Assembly (NCBI GenBank): GCA_028869615.1
Contig: JAGWRQ010000049.1
Coordinates: forward strand, 1-12,698
Length of the DNA: 12,698 bases
Source: Candidatus Methylomirabilota bacterium
GTDB lineage: Bacteria > Methylomirabilota > Methylomirabilia > Methylomirabilales > Methylomirabilaceae
Direction: 5' to 3'
Below, in pieces: positions 1 to 7,579 of the stretch. Positions within the stretch are counted from its first letter, which is position 1; the number at the start of each line of letters is the position of its first letter. Below the pieces are notes generated by a model. It saw only the letters and a list, made by a program, of their open reading frames with translations. It was not told the origin of the DNA and ran no database searches. Made by a program: the position numbers and the translations under genes.

Positions 1-234
1 CTTATCGCCGTTTAGCGCATTGGTCGCGCCTAATACTAAGTCCTTGGCGAGGTGGGCGCGGGCGGAAATTCGGATAGCATTTAGCAAACCATCGCCTTCG
101 ATTTTTATTGCCAACGTTGTATCTACTGCGCGTTGAATTGGTTTCCGAAAGTCAAATGCGTCAACGCAGTAAGGGCTAGAATGGGCGTGAAAAGAAGTAG
201 GCAGCCAACCGTTGCCGTCGCCGAAATAATGAGG
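1..234 (-). pseudogene. C-terminal remnant of the PRMT-like methyltransferase, beyond an in-frame TGA
   Basis: Reading the minus strand in the same frame as the upstream methyltransferase, translation stops at TGA (237-235) and then stays open for 78 codons to the window edge. It begins PHYFGDGNGW and ends GATNALNGDK. The stretch IKIEGDGLLNAIRIS, followed by LVLGATNALNG, matches the usual C-terminal beta-barrel of PRMT-like methyltransferases, where a glycine-rich turn leads into hydrophobic strands and a T(N/D)ALN motif. I therefore read this as the second half of the same gene. The other two frames here hold stops or give low-complexity hydrophobic peptide. Whether this is a decayed gene, a sequencing error or a read-through TGA cannot be settled from the window. 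The true 3' end lies outside it. Confidence 0.6.
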
Positions 235-735
235 TCAATCGTGTTTTGGTGCAAAGACTTTGTAGCCGTAGTAATTAAAGTCGGTAAAACCAAGTTCGAT
301 AAACGTCTCATACTGGAACGGGATTAACCGCGTCTTGGCTGTGATGATGTTCCTTTCGCGCAAGGCATTGATAGCCGAGACTTGCATTTCGTCTATTAAG
401 CCAGTTTCCATCATCTCGCCAATGAAAACGTCTATATTCTGTGGCAATTGCGTCGAATGGATGTCATCCGGTATCACTTCTACCACATGGCTGAGATGAT
501 TGGCTTGAATACTTCGCGCCAAGCAAGACGCTAACAACGTGTTAACTTCAACCGCGTAACCTTTCTTCGCGCCTGCTTGCGCGGCGAAGAAGGACAAAAT
601 TCCTGAGCCTGCGCCCGCATCTAAAACGATGTCGCCTTGCTTGACAATGGCTTGAATGGCGGCTTGAAAAGTGATCGTGCGCTTGAAGTCCAACAAGCAT
701 TGATATGGAAAGTCCGTATTTGACCAGATTCCCAT
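235..735 (-). CDS. PRMT-like SAM-dependent methyltransferase, N-terminal Rossmann part (ends at an in-frame TGA)
   Basis: This 166-residue product holds a class I SAM-binding fold. Motif I VLDAGAGSG is at about residues 37-45, the acidic end of beta-2 is at AVEVN (Glu63), and a GEMMETG segment at about 106-112 resembles the acidic loop of PRMT-type enzymes. The family transfers a methyl group from SAM to a protein, often arginine; the substrate here is unknown. I chose ATG 735 because a purine-rich AGGGGGAAG lies just upstream and the start is 10 bases after the stop of the decarboxylase, suggesting one operon. A longer frame back to 867 would overlap the decarboxylase and adds no family-like sequence. 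The product is short for the family because the barrel domain lies beyond the TGA at 235-237. Codon use is more AT-rich than in the housekeeping genes to the right. Confidence 0.75.
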   Translation of the reverse strand: MGIWSNTDFPYQCLLDFKRTITFQAAIQAIVKQGDIVLDAGAGSGILSFFAAQAGAKKGYAVEVNTLLASCLARSIQANHLSHVVEVIPDDIHSTQLPQNIDVFIGEMMETGLIDEMQVSAINALRERNIITAKTRLIPFQYETFIELGFTDFNYYGYKVFAPKHD

Positions 736-745
736 CTTCCCCCTG

Positions 746-1219
746 CTACTTCTCCCATCCTTCGCTTTGATAAACGGCAAGCACCAAAGCGCAGACAGGT
801 TTATCGCGGCACTCAATCCCGACAATCTCTGACTCAATAGAGCCGTAAGGGCGGGGACGACTTGCAATCATGGATTCCAGTGTGGCCTGAATATCTCCTT
901 CAACGTGAGCGCGATCTGAACCATGTATTTCGACAAACAATCCGCGTCCGCTACTTTTATCTTGCGTCCATCCTAAACCTGCCCATGCGCTCTTGCCTTG
1001 CTGTTGTTCATCATGTCGCGCCATGACGAGATAAAGCCGATAACCGTACTCGTCGGCCGGCGTAACATATTTAGCTCGTTGGATTACGCTCTCGGCTGGG
1101 ATGACTGACGAAAGACAGATAAGATTATAATGAGCTACTCCTGCGCCGATGAGCGCTGCGTCAAATGCGGCAAGTGGAGTCAAACCTTCGCCTGTGCCTG
1201 TTATGACATATATTCGCAT
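746..1219 (-). CDS. Pyruvoyl-dependent arginine decarboxylase (PvlArgDC family)
   Basis: The 157-residue protein starts MRIYVITGTGEG and continues TPLAAFDAAL, the standard opening of pyruvoyl-dependent arginine decarboxylases, which convert arginine to agmatine for polyamine synthesis or acid resistance. The self-cleavage site is visible as LSSVIP: cleavage between Ser37 and Ser38 would give the beta chain and an alpha chain carrying the pyruvoyl group made from Ser38. Asn32 lies six residues before Ser38, as the active-site Asn does in the archaeal enzyme, and a conserved Glu is in FVEIHG (about residue 97). The start at 1219 is set by a strong GGAGGAG (1225-1231) five bases upstream. The frame is open to 1363, but the extension would translate the dinucleotide repeat and has no family match. 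The methyltransferase follows 10 bases downstream. Arginine specificity is inferred from family resemblance. Confidence 0.85.
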   Translation of the reverse strand: MRIYVITGTGEGLTPLAAFDAALIGAGVAHYNLICLSSVIPAESVIQRAKYVTPADEYGYRLYLVMARHDEQQQGKSAWAGLGWTQDKSSGRGLFVEIHGSDRAHVEGDIQATLESMIASRPRPYGSIESEIVGIECRDKPVCALVLAVYQSEGWEK

Positions 1220-1282
1220 GAACGCTCCTCCGCTCGGCGGAAACACCATACCCAATTCCGGGGCTGCCAGAATCGCGCGGAG

Positions 1283-1315
1283 CTTATAAGGTCTCTCTCT
1301 CTCTCTGTCTGTCAA
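1283..1315 (-). promoter_or_regulatory. Candidate repeat-spaced sigma-70 promoter for the decarboxylase operon
   Basis: On the minus strand a perfect TTGACA (1315-1310) is followed by TATAAG (1288-1283). The spacer is 21 bases, four longer than optimal, and most of it is the (GA)n repeat at 1306-1292. Loss of two repeat units would give a 17-base spacer. Transcription would start near 1276, leaving a leader of about 57 bases before ATG 1219. The boxes are directly visible; promoter function is inferred. Confidence 0.45.
1292..1306. repeat. Dinucleotide microsatellite (TC)7T
   Basis: Fifteen bases of uninterrupted alternating TC, flanked on the right by the related GTCTGTC. Tracts like this change length by slipped-strand mispairing. 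It lies between the -35-like and -10-like boxes upstream of the decarboxylase on the minus strand. Confidence 0.9.
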
Positions 1316-1668
1316 GTTTAAAACGCCTAACATCGTGGAAAACAGAGCAGTCATGGTATTCATCAGCCAATTCTATCTTGGCATACCGCACACTCACGAG
1401 TTGGCCTGTAGCCTGCCGATATGCGACGCGCAGGCTCCTTCCGATTCCTTCGGCTGGATCCCTCCCGATGCCTACGGCCTCGTGCCATACTCAGGAATGC
1501 ATCGGACTATCGTTCACCCACACCAGATTCAGAAGAGCCTTTTTTCTCGGGCGAAATACTGGTTGATGAATACGTCAAAACTGTGTTACGTATGTTGGCT
1601 CACAGACCTGAGGTTGTGATGAACAGACCGCGCCGCCTTCCGGGGAACAGGCGTTTGCGTACAGGGGC
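1316..1668. other. Intergenic stretch with no recognised gene
   Basis: About 350 bases where I find no convincing gene. Frames open here (for example plus strand from 1335 or 1421) lack ribosome-binding sites, have Cys/His/Arg-rich composition and show no known motif. A T-run at about 1549-1554 follows no good stem. It may hold remnants of decayed DNA that I cannot identify. Confidence 0.5.
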
Positions 1669-1852
1669 TATAATAAGGAAGGGACGCCCCTTGTGGACTC
1701 CCCCCCGATAGCCTCTGGGTGGGAGGAAGGAACATAGCTACCCCCTTCTCCAGACGGGATGTTGAGATCCCTCGTACCTACGCTCATTCTGGAAGAACCG
1801 AATTGTTGAGGTTGACTGGCCCAAGACATATTGCGAGAAACACCGGCGGCCC
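1669..1852 (+). ncRNA. Possible structured non-coding RNA with its own -10 box (6S-like layout, not identified)
   Basis: A perfect TATAAT lies at 1669-1674, with no good -35 box. Transcription would start near 1681. The first bases, GGGACGCC (1681-1688), can pair with GGCGGCCC (1845-1852) with one mismatch, then GTG (1693-1695) with CAC (1841-1843), closing a molecule of about 170 bases. Inside, TTCTCCAGA (1746-1754) can pair with TCTGGA (1788-1793) plus GAA (1795-1797) around one bulged A. A smaller hairpin GGGAT/ATCCC (1756-1760/1767-1771) lies within it. An exclusive alternative pairs GGAG-AAGG (1722-1730, one bulged G) with CCTTCTCC (1744-1751). The rod-like layout and length recall 6S RNA, but I do not recognise the sequence as any known family. 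Pairing was found by eye, with no energy calculation. No clear terminator is seen after 1852. Confidence 0.3.
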
Positions 1853-1884
1853 GCTGAGGCCCTTGCGCCGCAAAAGCAGTTTTC

Positions 1885-1913
1885 TAGACAGAGGCTTGAC
1901 CGTATGGTATAGT
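1885..1913 (+). promoter_or_regulatory. Sigma-70-type promoter of tRNA-Leu (and probably tig)
   Basis: TAGACA (1885-1890) and TATAGT (1908-1913) are separated by exactly 17 bases; each differs from consensus at one position. The expected start near 1920 is about 20 bases before the tRNA. No other promoter is evident before tig, so it may serve tig too. Confidence 0.65.
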
Positions 1914-1940
1914 TTTTTTGGTTCTCACTCCGAGGTTCAA

Positions 1941-2027
1941 GCGAGAGTGGCGGAATGGCAGACGCGCTGGACTTAGGATCCAGTCCGCTTTTGGCGGATG
2001 GGGGTTCAAGTCCCCCCTCTCGCACCA
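1941..2027 (+). tRNA. tRNA-Leu(UAG)
   Basis: A complete class II tRNA. Acceptor strand GCGAGAG (1941-1947) pairs with CTCTCGC (2017-2023), followed by discriminator A2024 and an encoded CCA (2025-2027). The anticodon stem CTGGA/TCCAG encloses loop CTTAGGA with anticodon TAG at 1974-1976, reading CUA leucine codons. The long variable arm, TCCGC-TTTT-GGCGGA type, is as expected for leucine. The T arm has stem GGGGG/CCCCC with loop TTCAAGT. The last A of the CCA is also the first base of an ATG in the tig frame. Confidence 0.97.
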
Positions 2028-2056
2028 TGACTGTGACTTATGGTTTCAAAGCGCCC

Positions 2057-3352
2057 ATGAAAGTAGATATCGAAGAGATCAGTAGCACCAAACGCGCACT
2101 TCGAATCGAGTTACCCGCTCAAAGCCTTTCGGAGAAGCTGGAGACGGTGTATCTGCACCTGGCTAAAAGGGTTCGCCTGCCGGGCTTTCGCCCAGGTAAG
2201 GTACCGCGAGATCTGCTGCGTTCGCGCTTCAAGGATGAGGCCACGCAGGAGGCCCTCAAGGCACTGATCCCGGAAAGCTATGGTCAGGCGCTCAAGGAGG
2301 CCAATCTGGATCCGGTGAGCGAGCCTACGCTGGAGGAGATGGTCTGCGAGGAGGGGAAGCCTCTCAGCTACCGGGCTACCTTCGACGTGAAGCCCGCGCT
2401 ACAGCTCTCGGGCTACACGGGGCTTGAGGTGTACAAGGAGAAGATCGAAGCGACGGACTCAGATGTCGATCAAGCCCTGGAGCATTTTCGAGAGCGAGCG
2501 GCAGAATACGTACCGATGGATGGCTGGCCCGCTCTGCAAGAAGACCTTCTGGTAATAGACTATGAAGGTTTTGCCGGCGGTAAACCGCTCAAGGACGTAA
2601 GTGGCCGGAATACCTCGATCCTTCTCGGCGCCCACCAGTTCATTCCCGAGTTTGAGACCCAACTCCATGGCCTCAAGAAAGGTGAGATCAGGGAGTTTTC
2701 CCTGGAATTTCCGACCGATTACGGGCGACGGGAGCTGGCGGGAAAGCACGTACTCTTCAGGATCGCCGTTAAAGAGGTGAAGAAAAAACGGGTGCCGTCA
2801 CTGGATGATGATTTCGCGAAGACAGTTGGCGAGTGCGAGGATGTCCGGACACTCAGGGAGAAGGTGAAGCAGGATCTGCTGGCGCACAAGGAGCGAGAGC
2901 AGGTGGCGCGTTTGAAGGGCCAGATCATGGAGAAGTTACGGGCTGCTCATCCCTTTGATCCTCCGGAGTCGCTGGTGGATGCAGAGGTCGAGGCAATCCT
3001 CGCCGATCTGAGACGGGACGTCAGCGGACACAGGACGGCTTCTGCTCAGCGTGAAGAAGAGACGATGCGGACCAAGGCGAGAGAACTGGCTTCAAGACGT
3101 GTGCAAAACTCTCTCTTACTGGAAGCCGTGGCAAAGCAGGAAGGGCTTGTCGTATCGGAAGAGGAATTGCAGAAAGAGGTCGAATCGGCGGCCGCCGCTT
3201 TGAACCGGAAACCGGAAGCCCTCCGCGAGCTGCTGCAGCGGGAGGGGCGGATTGAGGCCATTCGAATGCAATTGCTGGAGCGGAAGGCGCTCGATCTTCT
3301 GTACGAGCGGGCCAATGTTGTGGAAGGGGTCAATCTCGTGACCATCGCCTGA
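2057..3352 (+). CDS. tig: Trigger factor (ribosome-associated chaperone and peptidyl-prolyl isomerase)
   Basis: The 431-residue protein has the family's usual length and order. An N-terminal ribosome-binding domain carries the signature GFRPGKVP at residues 43-50, which docks at the exit tunnel. An FKBP-like isomerase domain lies at about 150-245 ([12 protein letters not shown], then FIPEFE and FPTDYG). The rest is the helical chaperone C-terminus, rich in Lys and Glu. It binds nascent chains in the cytoplasm. I chose ATG 2057 because MKVDIEEI aligns with the normal trigger factor N-terminus. The frame is also open from ATG 2027, sharing the final A of the tRNA, and from 1955 inside the tRNA. 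Neither 2027 nor 2057 has a clear Shine-Dalgarno, so the start is uncertain by 10 residues. clpP follows 26 bases downstream, in the classical tig-clpP-clpX order. Confidence 0.95.
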   Translation: MKVDIEEISSTKRALRIELPAQSLSEKLETVYLHLAKRVRLPGFRPGKVPRDLLRSRFKDEATQEALKALIPESYGQALKEANLDPVSEPTLEEMVCEEGKPLSYRATFDVKPALQLSGYTGLEVYKEKIEATDSDVDQALEHFRERAAEYVPMDGWPALQEDLLVIDYEGFAGGKPLKDVSGRNTSILLGAHQFIPEFETQLHGLKKGEIREFSLEFPTDYGRRELAGKHVLFRIAVKEVKKKRVPSLDDDFAKTVGECEDVRTLREKVKQDLLAHKEREQVARLKGQIMEKLRAAHPFDPPESLVDAEVEAILADLRRDVSGHRTASAQREEETMRTKARELASRRVQNSLLLEAVAKQEGLVVSEEELQKEVESAAAALNRKPEALRELLQREGRIEAIRMQLLERKALDLLYERANVVEGVNLVTIA

Positions 3353-3378
3353 GTACTACGCAAAGGGAGTCGTACACC

Positions 3379-3996
3379 ATGCAACTGATTCCAATGGTTG
3401 TCGAACAGACCAGCCGGGGTGAGCGAGCCTACGATATCTTTTCTCGCCTCCTGAAGGATCGGATCCTGTTCATCGGCACGCCGATCGATGACGCGGAGTC
3501 AAATCTGGTGATCGCCCAGCTCCTCTTCCTGGAAGCCGAAGACCCCGATAAAGATATCCACCTCTATATTAACTCACCGGGGGGATCGGTGACGGCATCC
3601 CTGGCTATCTATGACACCATGCAGTATATTAAGCCGGCCATCGAAACGATCTGTATGGGGCAAGCGGCCAGCGGCGCCGCGCTCCTGTTGGCGGCCGGCG
3701 CCAATGGGAAGCGCTATGCTCTCCCCCACGCGCGGATCATGATCCACCAGCCTTACGGGGGAGCCCAGGGGCAGGCGTCCGACATTCAGATTCAGGCGAA
3801 AGAGATCCTTCGGATGCGACAGGAACTGGACCGGATTATCGCCAACCACACCGGTCAGCCGCTGGAGCGGATTGAGAAAGACAGCGACCGCGACTTTTTC
3901 ATGTCGCCTGAGGAAGCCAAGGAATACGGCCTGATTGACGAGGTGATCCACTCGCGCGAGGGCCTTTCATTATCGGCCACAATCCCAGCGCCATAG
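3379..3996 (+). CDS. clpP: ATP-dependent Clp protease proteolytic subunit ClpP
   Basis: The 205-residue serine peptidase has the full catalytic triad: Ser98 in GQAASG, His123 in RIMIHQP, and Asp172 in DRDFF. The INSPGGSV motif (64-71) forms the oxyanion and substrate-strand region. It assembles into a two-ring tetradecamer that degrades proteins unfolded by ClpX or ClpA. The ATG at 3379 is preceded by AAAGGGAG at a reasonable distance. The short N-terminus, [20 protein letters not shown], is the usual mature-like form with little propeptide. tig lies 26 bases upstream and clpX about 200 bases downstream, so co-transcription is likely. The Gly-Ala after the catalytic Ser replaces the common Met-Gly, a tolerated variation. 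Confidence 0.97.
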   Translation: MQLIPMVVEQTSRGERAYDIFSRLLKDRILFIGTPIDDAESNLVIAQLLFLEAEDPDKDIHLYINSPGGSVTASLAIYDTMQYIKPAIETICMGQAASGAALLLAAGANGKRYALPHARIMIHQPYGGAQGQASDIQIQAKEILRMRQELDRIIANHTGQPLERIEKDSDRDFFMSPEEAKEYGLIDEVIHSREGLSLSATIPAP

Positions 3997-4197
3997 ATGA
4001 TCCGAATGTTGAACCAACTCGTCCGGAATGTCGCCAATTACAGCCGTGCCAACCACCATGATGAGACACATCGTCACGATTCAGGTCACAGGACAGTTTC
4101 GTGTTCCAGGCAGCATGGCGGAAGCGGAGACCCGTCGTGGTGGGCCTTGCACGTAACACTTCGCGGTCGAAGCCTGGAATGCCAGGGGGAGGAGTAG

Positions 4198-5445
4198 ATG
4201 GCCAAGGCAGTTAAAGGCGGGGGAAAGCTCACTTGCTCCTTTTGCGGAAAAAGTCAAGATGACGTCCGGAAGCTGATCGCCGGTCCTACGGTCTACATCT
4301 GCGACGAGTGCATCGAGCTCTGCAACGACATCATCGCTGAGGAATGGGAGGAGGAAAAGGGCAAGAGCTTAGGCGAGCTTCCCAAACCGTCCGAGATCAA
4401 ATCGATCCTGGATCAGTATGTTATCGGCCAAGACCGGGCCAAGAAAAGCCTGGCGGTCGCCGTCCACAACCACTATAAGCGCGTCAATGCCCGGATGACG
4501 TTTGACGACGTCGAGCTGACTAAGTCGAATATTCTCCTCATCGGTCCAACCGGATGTGGCAAGACGCTGCTGGCGCAAACCCTGGCCAAGATCCTGGACG
4601 TGCCGTTCACCATCGCCGATGCCACCACCCTCACTGAGGCGGGATATGTCGGAGAGGACGTGGAGAATATCATTCTTCGACTGTTGCAGGTCGCAGACTA
4701 CGATGTGGAGCGGGCCGAACGAGGAATCATCTATATTGACGAGATCGATAAGATCGCGCGCAAGTCCGAAAATCCATCCATCACGCGGGACGTCTCCGGG
4801 GAGGGAGTCCAGCAGGCCCTTCTGAAGATCCTGGAGGGAACCGTGGCCAATGTCCCGCCGCAGGGCGGGCGGAAGCATCCTCAACAGGAGTATTTGCAGG
4901 TTGACACAACGAACATCCTGTTTATCTGCGGCGGAGCATTCGTCGGACTGGAGAAGGTCATCGAACATCGGACCGGTCAGAAGTCGATGGGATTCGGCGC
5001 CGAGATCCAGGCAAGGCGAGGAAGGCGTGTCAGCGAGCTGCTGGCCAATGTTCAGCCGGAAGACCTGCTTCGATATGGTCTCATCCCAGAGTTAGTGGGG
5101 CGACTTCCGGTGATGGCGGTCGTGCACGAGCTTGACGAAAAAGCGCTGGTGCGGATCCTTGTAGAACCGAAGAACGCGTTGTTGCGACAGTATCAGCGGT
5201 TCTTCGACTTTGAGCACGTGAAATTGACCTTTACCGACGATGCGATCAGCGCTGTAGCTCAGGAGGCATCGAAGCGGCAAACCGGCGCCCGCGGCCTCCG
5301 GGCGATCCTTGAAGAGATTATGCTCGACATCATGTATGAGGTCCCCTCACAGTCAGGAATTGCGGAATGCATCGTCAACCGCGAGACCGTGGTCGAGCGG
5401 AAATCACCTATCATCCTCTATAAGAAGAAGGCCGAATCAGCCTGA
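4198..5445 (+). CDS. clpX: ATP-dependent Clp protease ATP-binding subunit ClpX
   Basis: The 415-residue AAA+ unfoldase recognises tagged substrates and feeds them to ClpP. A zinc-binding domain has Cys13, Cys16, Cys35 and Cys38 and dimerises for adaptor and substrate binding. Walker A is GPTGCGKT (116-123), the GYVG pore loop is at 149-152, Walker B IIYIDE ends at about 182, and GGRKHP gives the RKH pore loop. MGFGA stands in the place of the IGF loop that docks on ClpP, and GARGLRAI is sensor 2. The Walker A has Cys where Ser is commoner. The start is fixed by a strong AGGGGGAGGAG directly upstream. It completes the tig-clpP-clpX cluster. lon, often the next gene in related bacteria, is absent; the BamD gene follows instead. 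Confidence 0.97.
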   Translation: MAKAVKGGGKLTCSFCGKSQDDVRKLIAGPTVYICDECIELCNDIIAEEWEEEKGKSLGELPKPSEIKSILDQYVIGQDRAKKSLAVAVHNHYKRVNARMTFDDVELTKSNILLIGPTGCGKTLLAQTLAKILDVPFTIADATTLTEAGYVGEDVENIILRLLQVADYDVERAERGIIYIDEIDKIARKSENPSITRDVSGEGVQQALLKILEGTVANVPPQGGRKHPQQEYLQVDTTNILFICGGAFVGLEKVIEHRTGQKSMGFGAEIQARRGRRVSELLANVQPEDLLRYGLIPELVGRLPVMAVVHELDEKALVRILVEPKNALLRQYQRFFDFEHVKLTFTDDAISAVAQEASKRQTGARGLRAILEEIMLDIMYEVPSQSGIAECIVNRETVVERKSPIILYKKKAESA

Positions 5446-5598
5446 TCGGCCAGACCCATTCCGGATTGCCGGCACCCTTTTTTACCCCTGGTTCCTTATT
5501 CGGTAATTCGACACCTTCAATTCGGTCGCTCCTCAGCAGTCTCTTGTCAGCTTCATGCGGTTGGGAGCGGGTTTTTGAATTGCTCGGAGGTACTTAGC

Positions 5599-6525
5599 AT
5601 GATGTTTTATGTGCGGCGCCAACTGCTCACGGCAGGCTGCGTGATGCTCCTCCTCTCGGCCTCGGGATGCGCGACGTCCGATCTCTTTTCGGCGTTCGAT
5701 CTCTTTTCATCGAAGTCGGTCGAGGCACCTGCCGGATCGGACCAGGAGTTGATGAGCCGGGCTGAGGAGGCCTTCGCCCTGAAGAAGTATGATGAGGGGC
5801 GCAAACAGCTACAGCGCCTGATTAACCAATTTCCTGAAAGCGAACTGATCCCGGCGGCTCGTCTGAACATAGGTCGTACCTACTTCGATGAGAAGAGGTA
5901 CGATGAGGCGCGCACCGAGTATCAACGGTTCATCGAGCTGTTCCCGCAACATGAGCAGCTTGATGAAGCCCAATATTACACGGGACTTTCTTATTTCCGG
6001 CAGATGGAGAAGGTGGACCGTGATCAGACCATGACCAATAAGGCAGTGAAGGAGTTTCGATCTCTCATCAGTGAATTCCGTAACTCTCAGTTTGTGCCGG
6101 ACGCGCAGGCCAAATTGGCGGAGTGCCTTCGGCAACTGGTTCAGAGGGAGCTGTACATCGGTAAGTTTTATTTTAACCGTGAGGCGTATGGCGCCGCGAT
6201 CCCGCGGTTCGAGTTGATGCTGAAGGAATACGCTGGCTCCGAATACGACGACCAGGCCCTGTACTATCTTGGGGAGTCGCTCTGGGAACTTGAGCAGAAG
6301 GCGCCGGCCAAGGCTGCTTTTCAGCGTCTCATTGCGGAGTTTCCGGATTCTGACATGGCTTCGCTGGCCGCGAAACGGATCGGCGTGGCCTTCGTCCAAG
6401 GTCCGCGCCGCCGCAAACCATCCGCTGGTTTCCTGAGCGCTGTAACCACCTCGATGTCCGAGGCTATGTCAGAGTTGAAGGATGCTATCTGGGACAGTTC
6501 GATCTGGCAACCCGCGACCCCCTAG
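5599..6525 (+). CDS. bamD: BamD-like outer membrane assembly lipoprotein with TPR repeats
   Basis: The 308-residue protein starts with a charged MMFYVRRQ, a hydrophobic segment and a lipobox-like SASGC, giving lipidation at Cys24. The next residues (Ala, Thr) carry no inner-membrane retention Asp, so outer membrane placement is expected. TPR-like helix pairs follow from about residue 55: ALKKYDEGRKQL, ARLNIGRTYF, EKRYDEARTEYQRFI, YYTGLSYF. The QFVPDAQAKLAECLRQL segment and the YIGKFYFNREAYGAAIPRF segment closely match BamD, which works with BamA to fold beta-barrel proteins. ATG 5599 is chosen because GGAGG (5586-5590) lies eight bases upstream; a frame-extending ATG at 5575 has no such site. 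The protein is longer than E. coli BamD (about 245 residues), with an extra TPR-like segment and a basic tail. YbgF/CpoB-type TPR proteins are the alternative. Confidence 0.82.
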   Translation: MMFYVRRQLLTAGCVMLLLSASGCATSDLFSAFDLFSSKSVEAPAGSDQELMSRAEEAFALKKYDEGRKQLQRLINQFPESELIPAARLNIGRTYFDEKRYDEARTEYQRFIELFPQHEQLDEAQYYTGLSYFRQMEKVDRDQTMTNKAVKEFRSLISEFRNSQFVPDAQAKLAECLRQLVQRELYIGKFYFNREAYGAAIPRFELMLKEYAGSEYDDQALYYLGESLWELEQKAPAKAAFQRLIAEFPDSDMASLAAKRIGVAFVQGPRRRKPSAGFLSAVTTSMSEAMSELKDAIWDSSIWQPATP

Positions 6526-6610
6526 GATCTCACAGCAGATGCGGTCACCGTGTACGCATGGGTCATGTGCTGCTGCTCGGGATGAGAACGCTTGCACGGC
6601 GCTTCAGTGA

Positions 6611-7555
6611 ATGCGCGGGACTAGCTACGCGAATCGATCACCATCCCTTGGACACGAGACCCGCGCGCTGCTCCGCCAATACCATCTGCTGCCGAAACGA
6701 GGTCTCGGGCAAAGTTTCCTCGTCTCCCCTGCGGTTCGCGATCTGATCCTGCGCACGGCAGACGTTGGACCGCAGGACCTCGTGGTGGAGATCGGTCCCG
6801 GTACAGGTGTCCTGACCGAGGGTCTGGCTGAACGGGCGGGCTGGCTGGTAGCTATTGAACGAGATCCGGGACTTCATCGACTGCTGATAGAGCGCCTGGG
6901 AGATCGCCCCAGGGTTTCATTGATCTGCGATGATGCCATCGGCTTCGATTTCGTCAGCGTACTCGATGAAATGTTCCCGGCACATAAACAGGCCAAGCTG
7001 GTTTCAAACCTCCCCTACTCGGTGGCCACCCCCATGATCCTTCAGTTGATCTCACTGCGGCAATGCTTTTCCTTCCTCCTGGTGATGGTGCAACGAGAGG
7101 TGGCGCAGCGGCTCTTGGCAGCCCCCGGCGAAGAGGGATACAGTGCTTTGACGCTCCGTTGTCGTTACGAGACGGAAGCCTCAGCGGTGGCGCCTGTCTC
7201 CAGGACAGCCTTCTATCCGAGACCTGCAGTGGATTCTACTCTCGTTCGCCTTGATCTGCTGCCCGGGCCCAGGGTGGCAGTGCAATCTCCTGATCTGCTG
7301 TTTCGCATCGTACGGGCTGCGTTCGGGCAGCGCAGGAAGATGTTGCGCAATGCGTTGCTCCACGCCGGCATCCTGGCGGAGCCCACAGCCCTGGAGCGGA
7401 CCCTGGTAGATGCGGGCATCGACCCGAAGCGTCGCGGCGAGACCCTGCACCTCGATGAGTTTGCTCAACTCGCCAATCGTCTGTACGCGATGCACGTCGT
7501 CTCACCTCAACAGGCCCTTCCGGGAGCAGGAGACGTTGCGCACAGCAAAGCCTGA
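6611..7555 (+). CDS. rsmA: 16S rRNA (adenine1518-N6/adenine1519-N6)-dimethyltransferase
   Basis: The 314-residue RsmA/KsgA enzyme dimethylates two adjacent adenines near the 3' end of 16S rRNA during late small-subunit assembly. The family N-terminal motif appears as LLPKRGLGQSFL (about 26-37), with Ser where Asn is usual in GQNFL. SAM motif I is VEIGPGTG (59-66), the acidic beta-2 end is AIERDP, and catalytic motif IV is SNLPYSVATP. The C-terminal helical domain has AFGQRRKMLRNAL, typical of the family. ATG 6611 directly follows an in-frame TGA (6608-6610), so the gene cannot start earlier in this frame. There is no clear ribosome-binding site, and the roughly 20 residues before LLRQYHLL are poorly conserved. 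thiL starts 24 bases downstream, suggesting co-transcription. Confidence 0.95.
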   Translation: MRGTSYANRSPSLGHETRALLRQYHLLPKRGLGQSFLVSPAVRDLILRTADVGPQDLVVEIGPGTGVLTEGLAERAGWLVAIERDPGLHRLLIERLGDRPRVSLICDDAIGFDFVSVLDEMFPAHKQAKLVSNLPYSVATPMILQLISLRQCFSFLLVMVQREVAQRLLAAPGEEGYSALTLRCRYETEASAVAPVSRTAFYPRPAVDSTLVRLDLLPGPRVAVQSPDLLFRIVRAAFGQRRKMLRNALLHAGILAEPTALERTLVDAGIDPKRRGETLHLDEFAQLANRLYAMHVVSPQQALPGAGDVAHSKA

Positions 7556-7579
7556 AGCAATTACGCGGGTAGGCCTGCG

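Noticed and set aside
202..237. TGA at 237-235 as a selenocysteine codon with a downstream SECIS hairpin
   Set aside because: Only a weak four-base stem (GGCA/TGCC) with a GGTT in its loop lies about 19 bases after the TGA, and no PRMT-like methyltransferase is known to me to use selenocysteine.
123..311. Minus-strand 62-residue hydrophobic frame
   Set aside because: It overlaps the methyltransferase in another phase, has no ribosome-binding site, and the in-phase continuation of the methyltransferase explains the region better.
1335..1711. Plus-strand frames of 60-96 residues in the left intergenic gap
   Set aside because: No ribosome-binding site, unlikely composition and no motif; they overlap each other in different phases.
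1738..2028. Minus-strand 96-residue frame beginning MVREGGLEPP
   Set aside because: It is the reverse complement of the tRNA-Leu gene; peptides of the GGLEPP type are a well-known artefact of antisense tRNA-Leu/Ser.
5446..5490. Terminator after clpX (CCGG-ATTG-CCGG followed by a T-run)
   Set aside because: The stem is only four base pairs and the T-run starts several bases after it, too weak to call.
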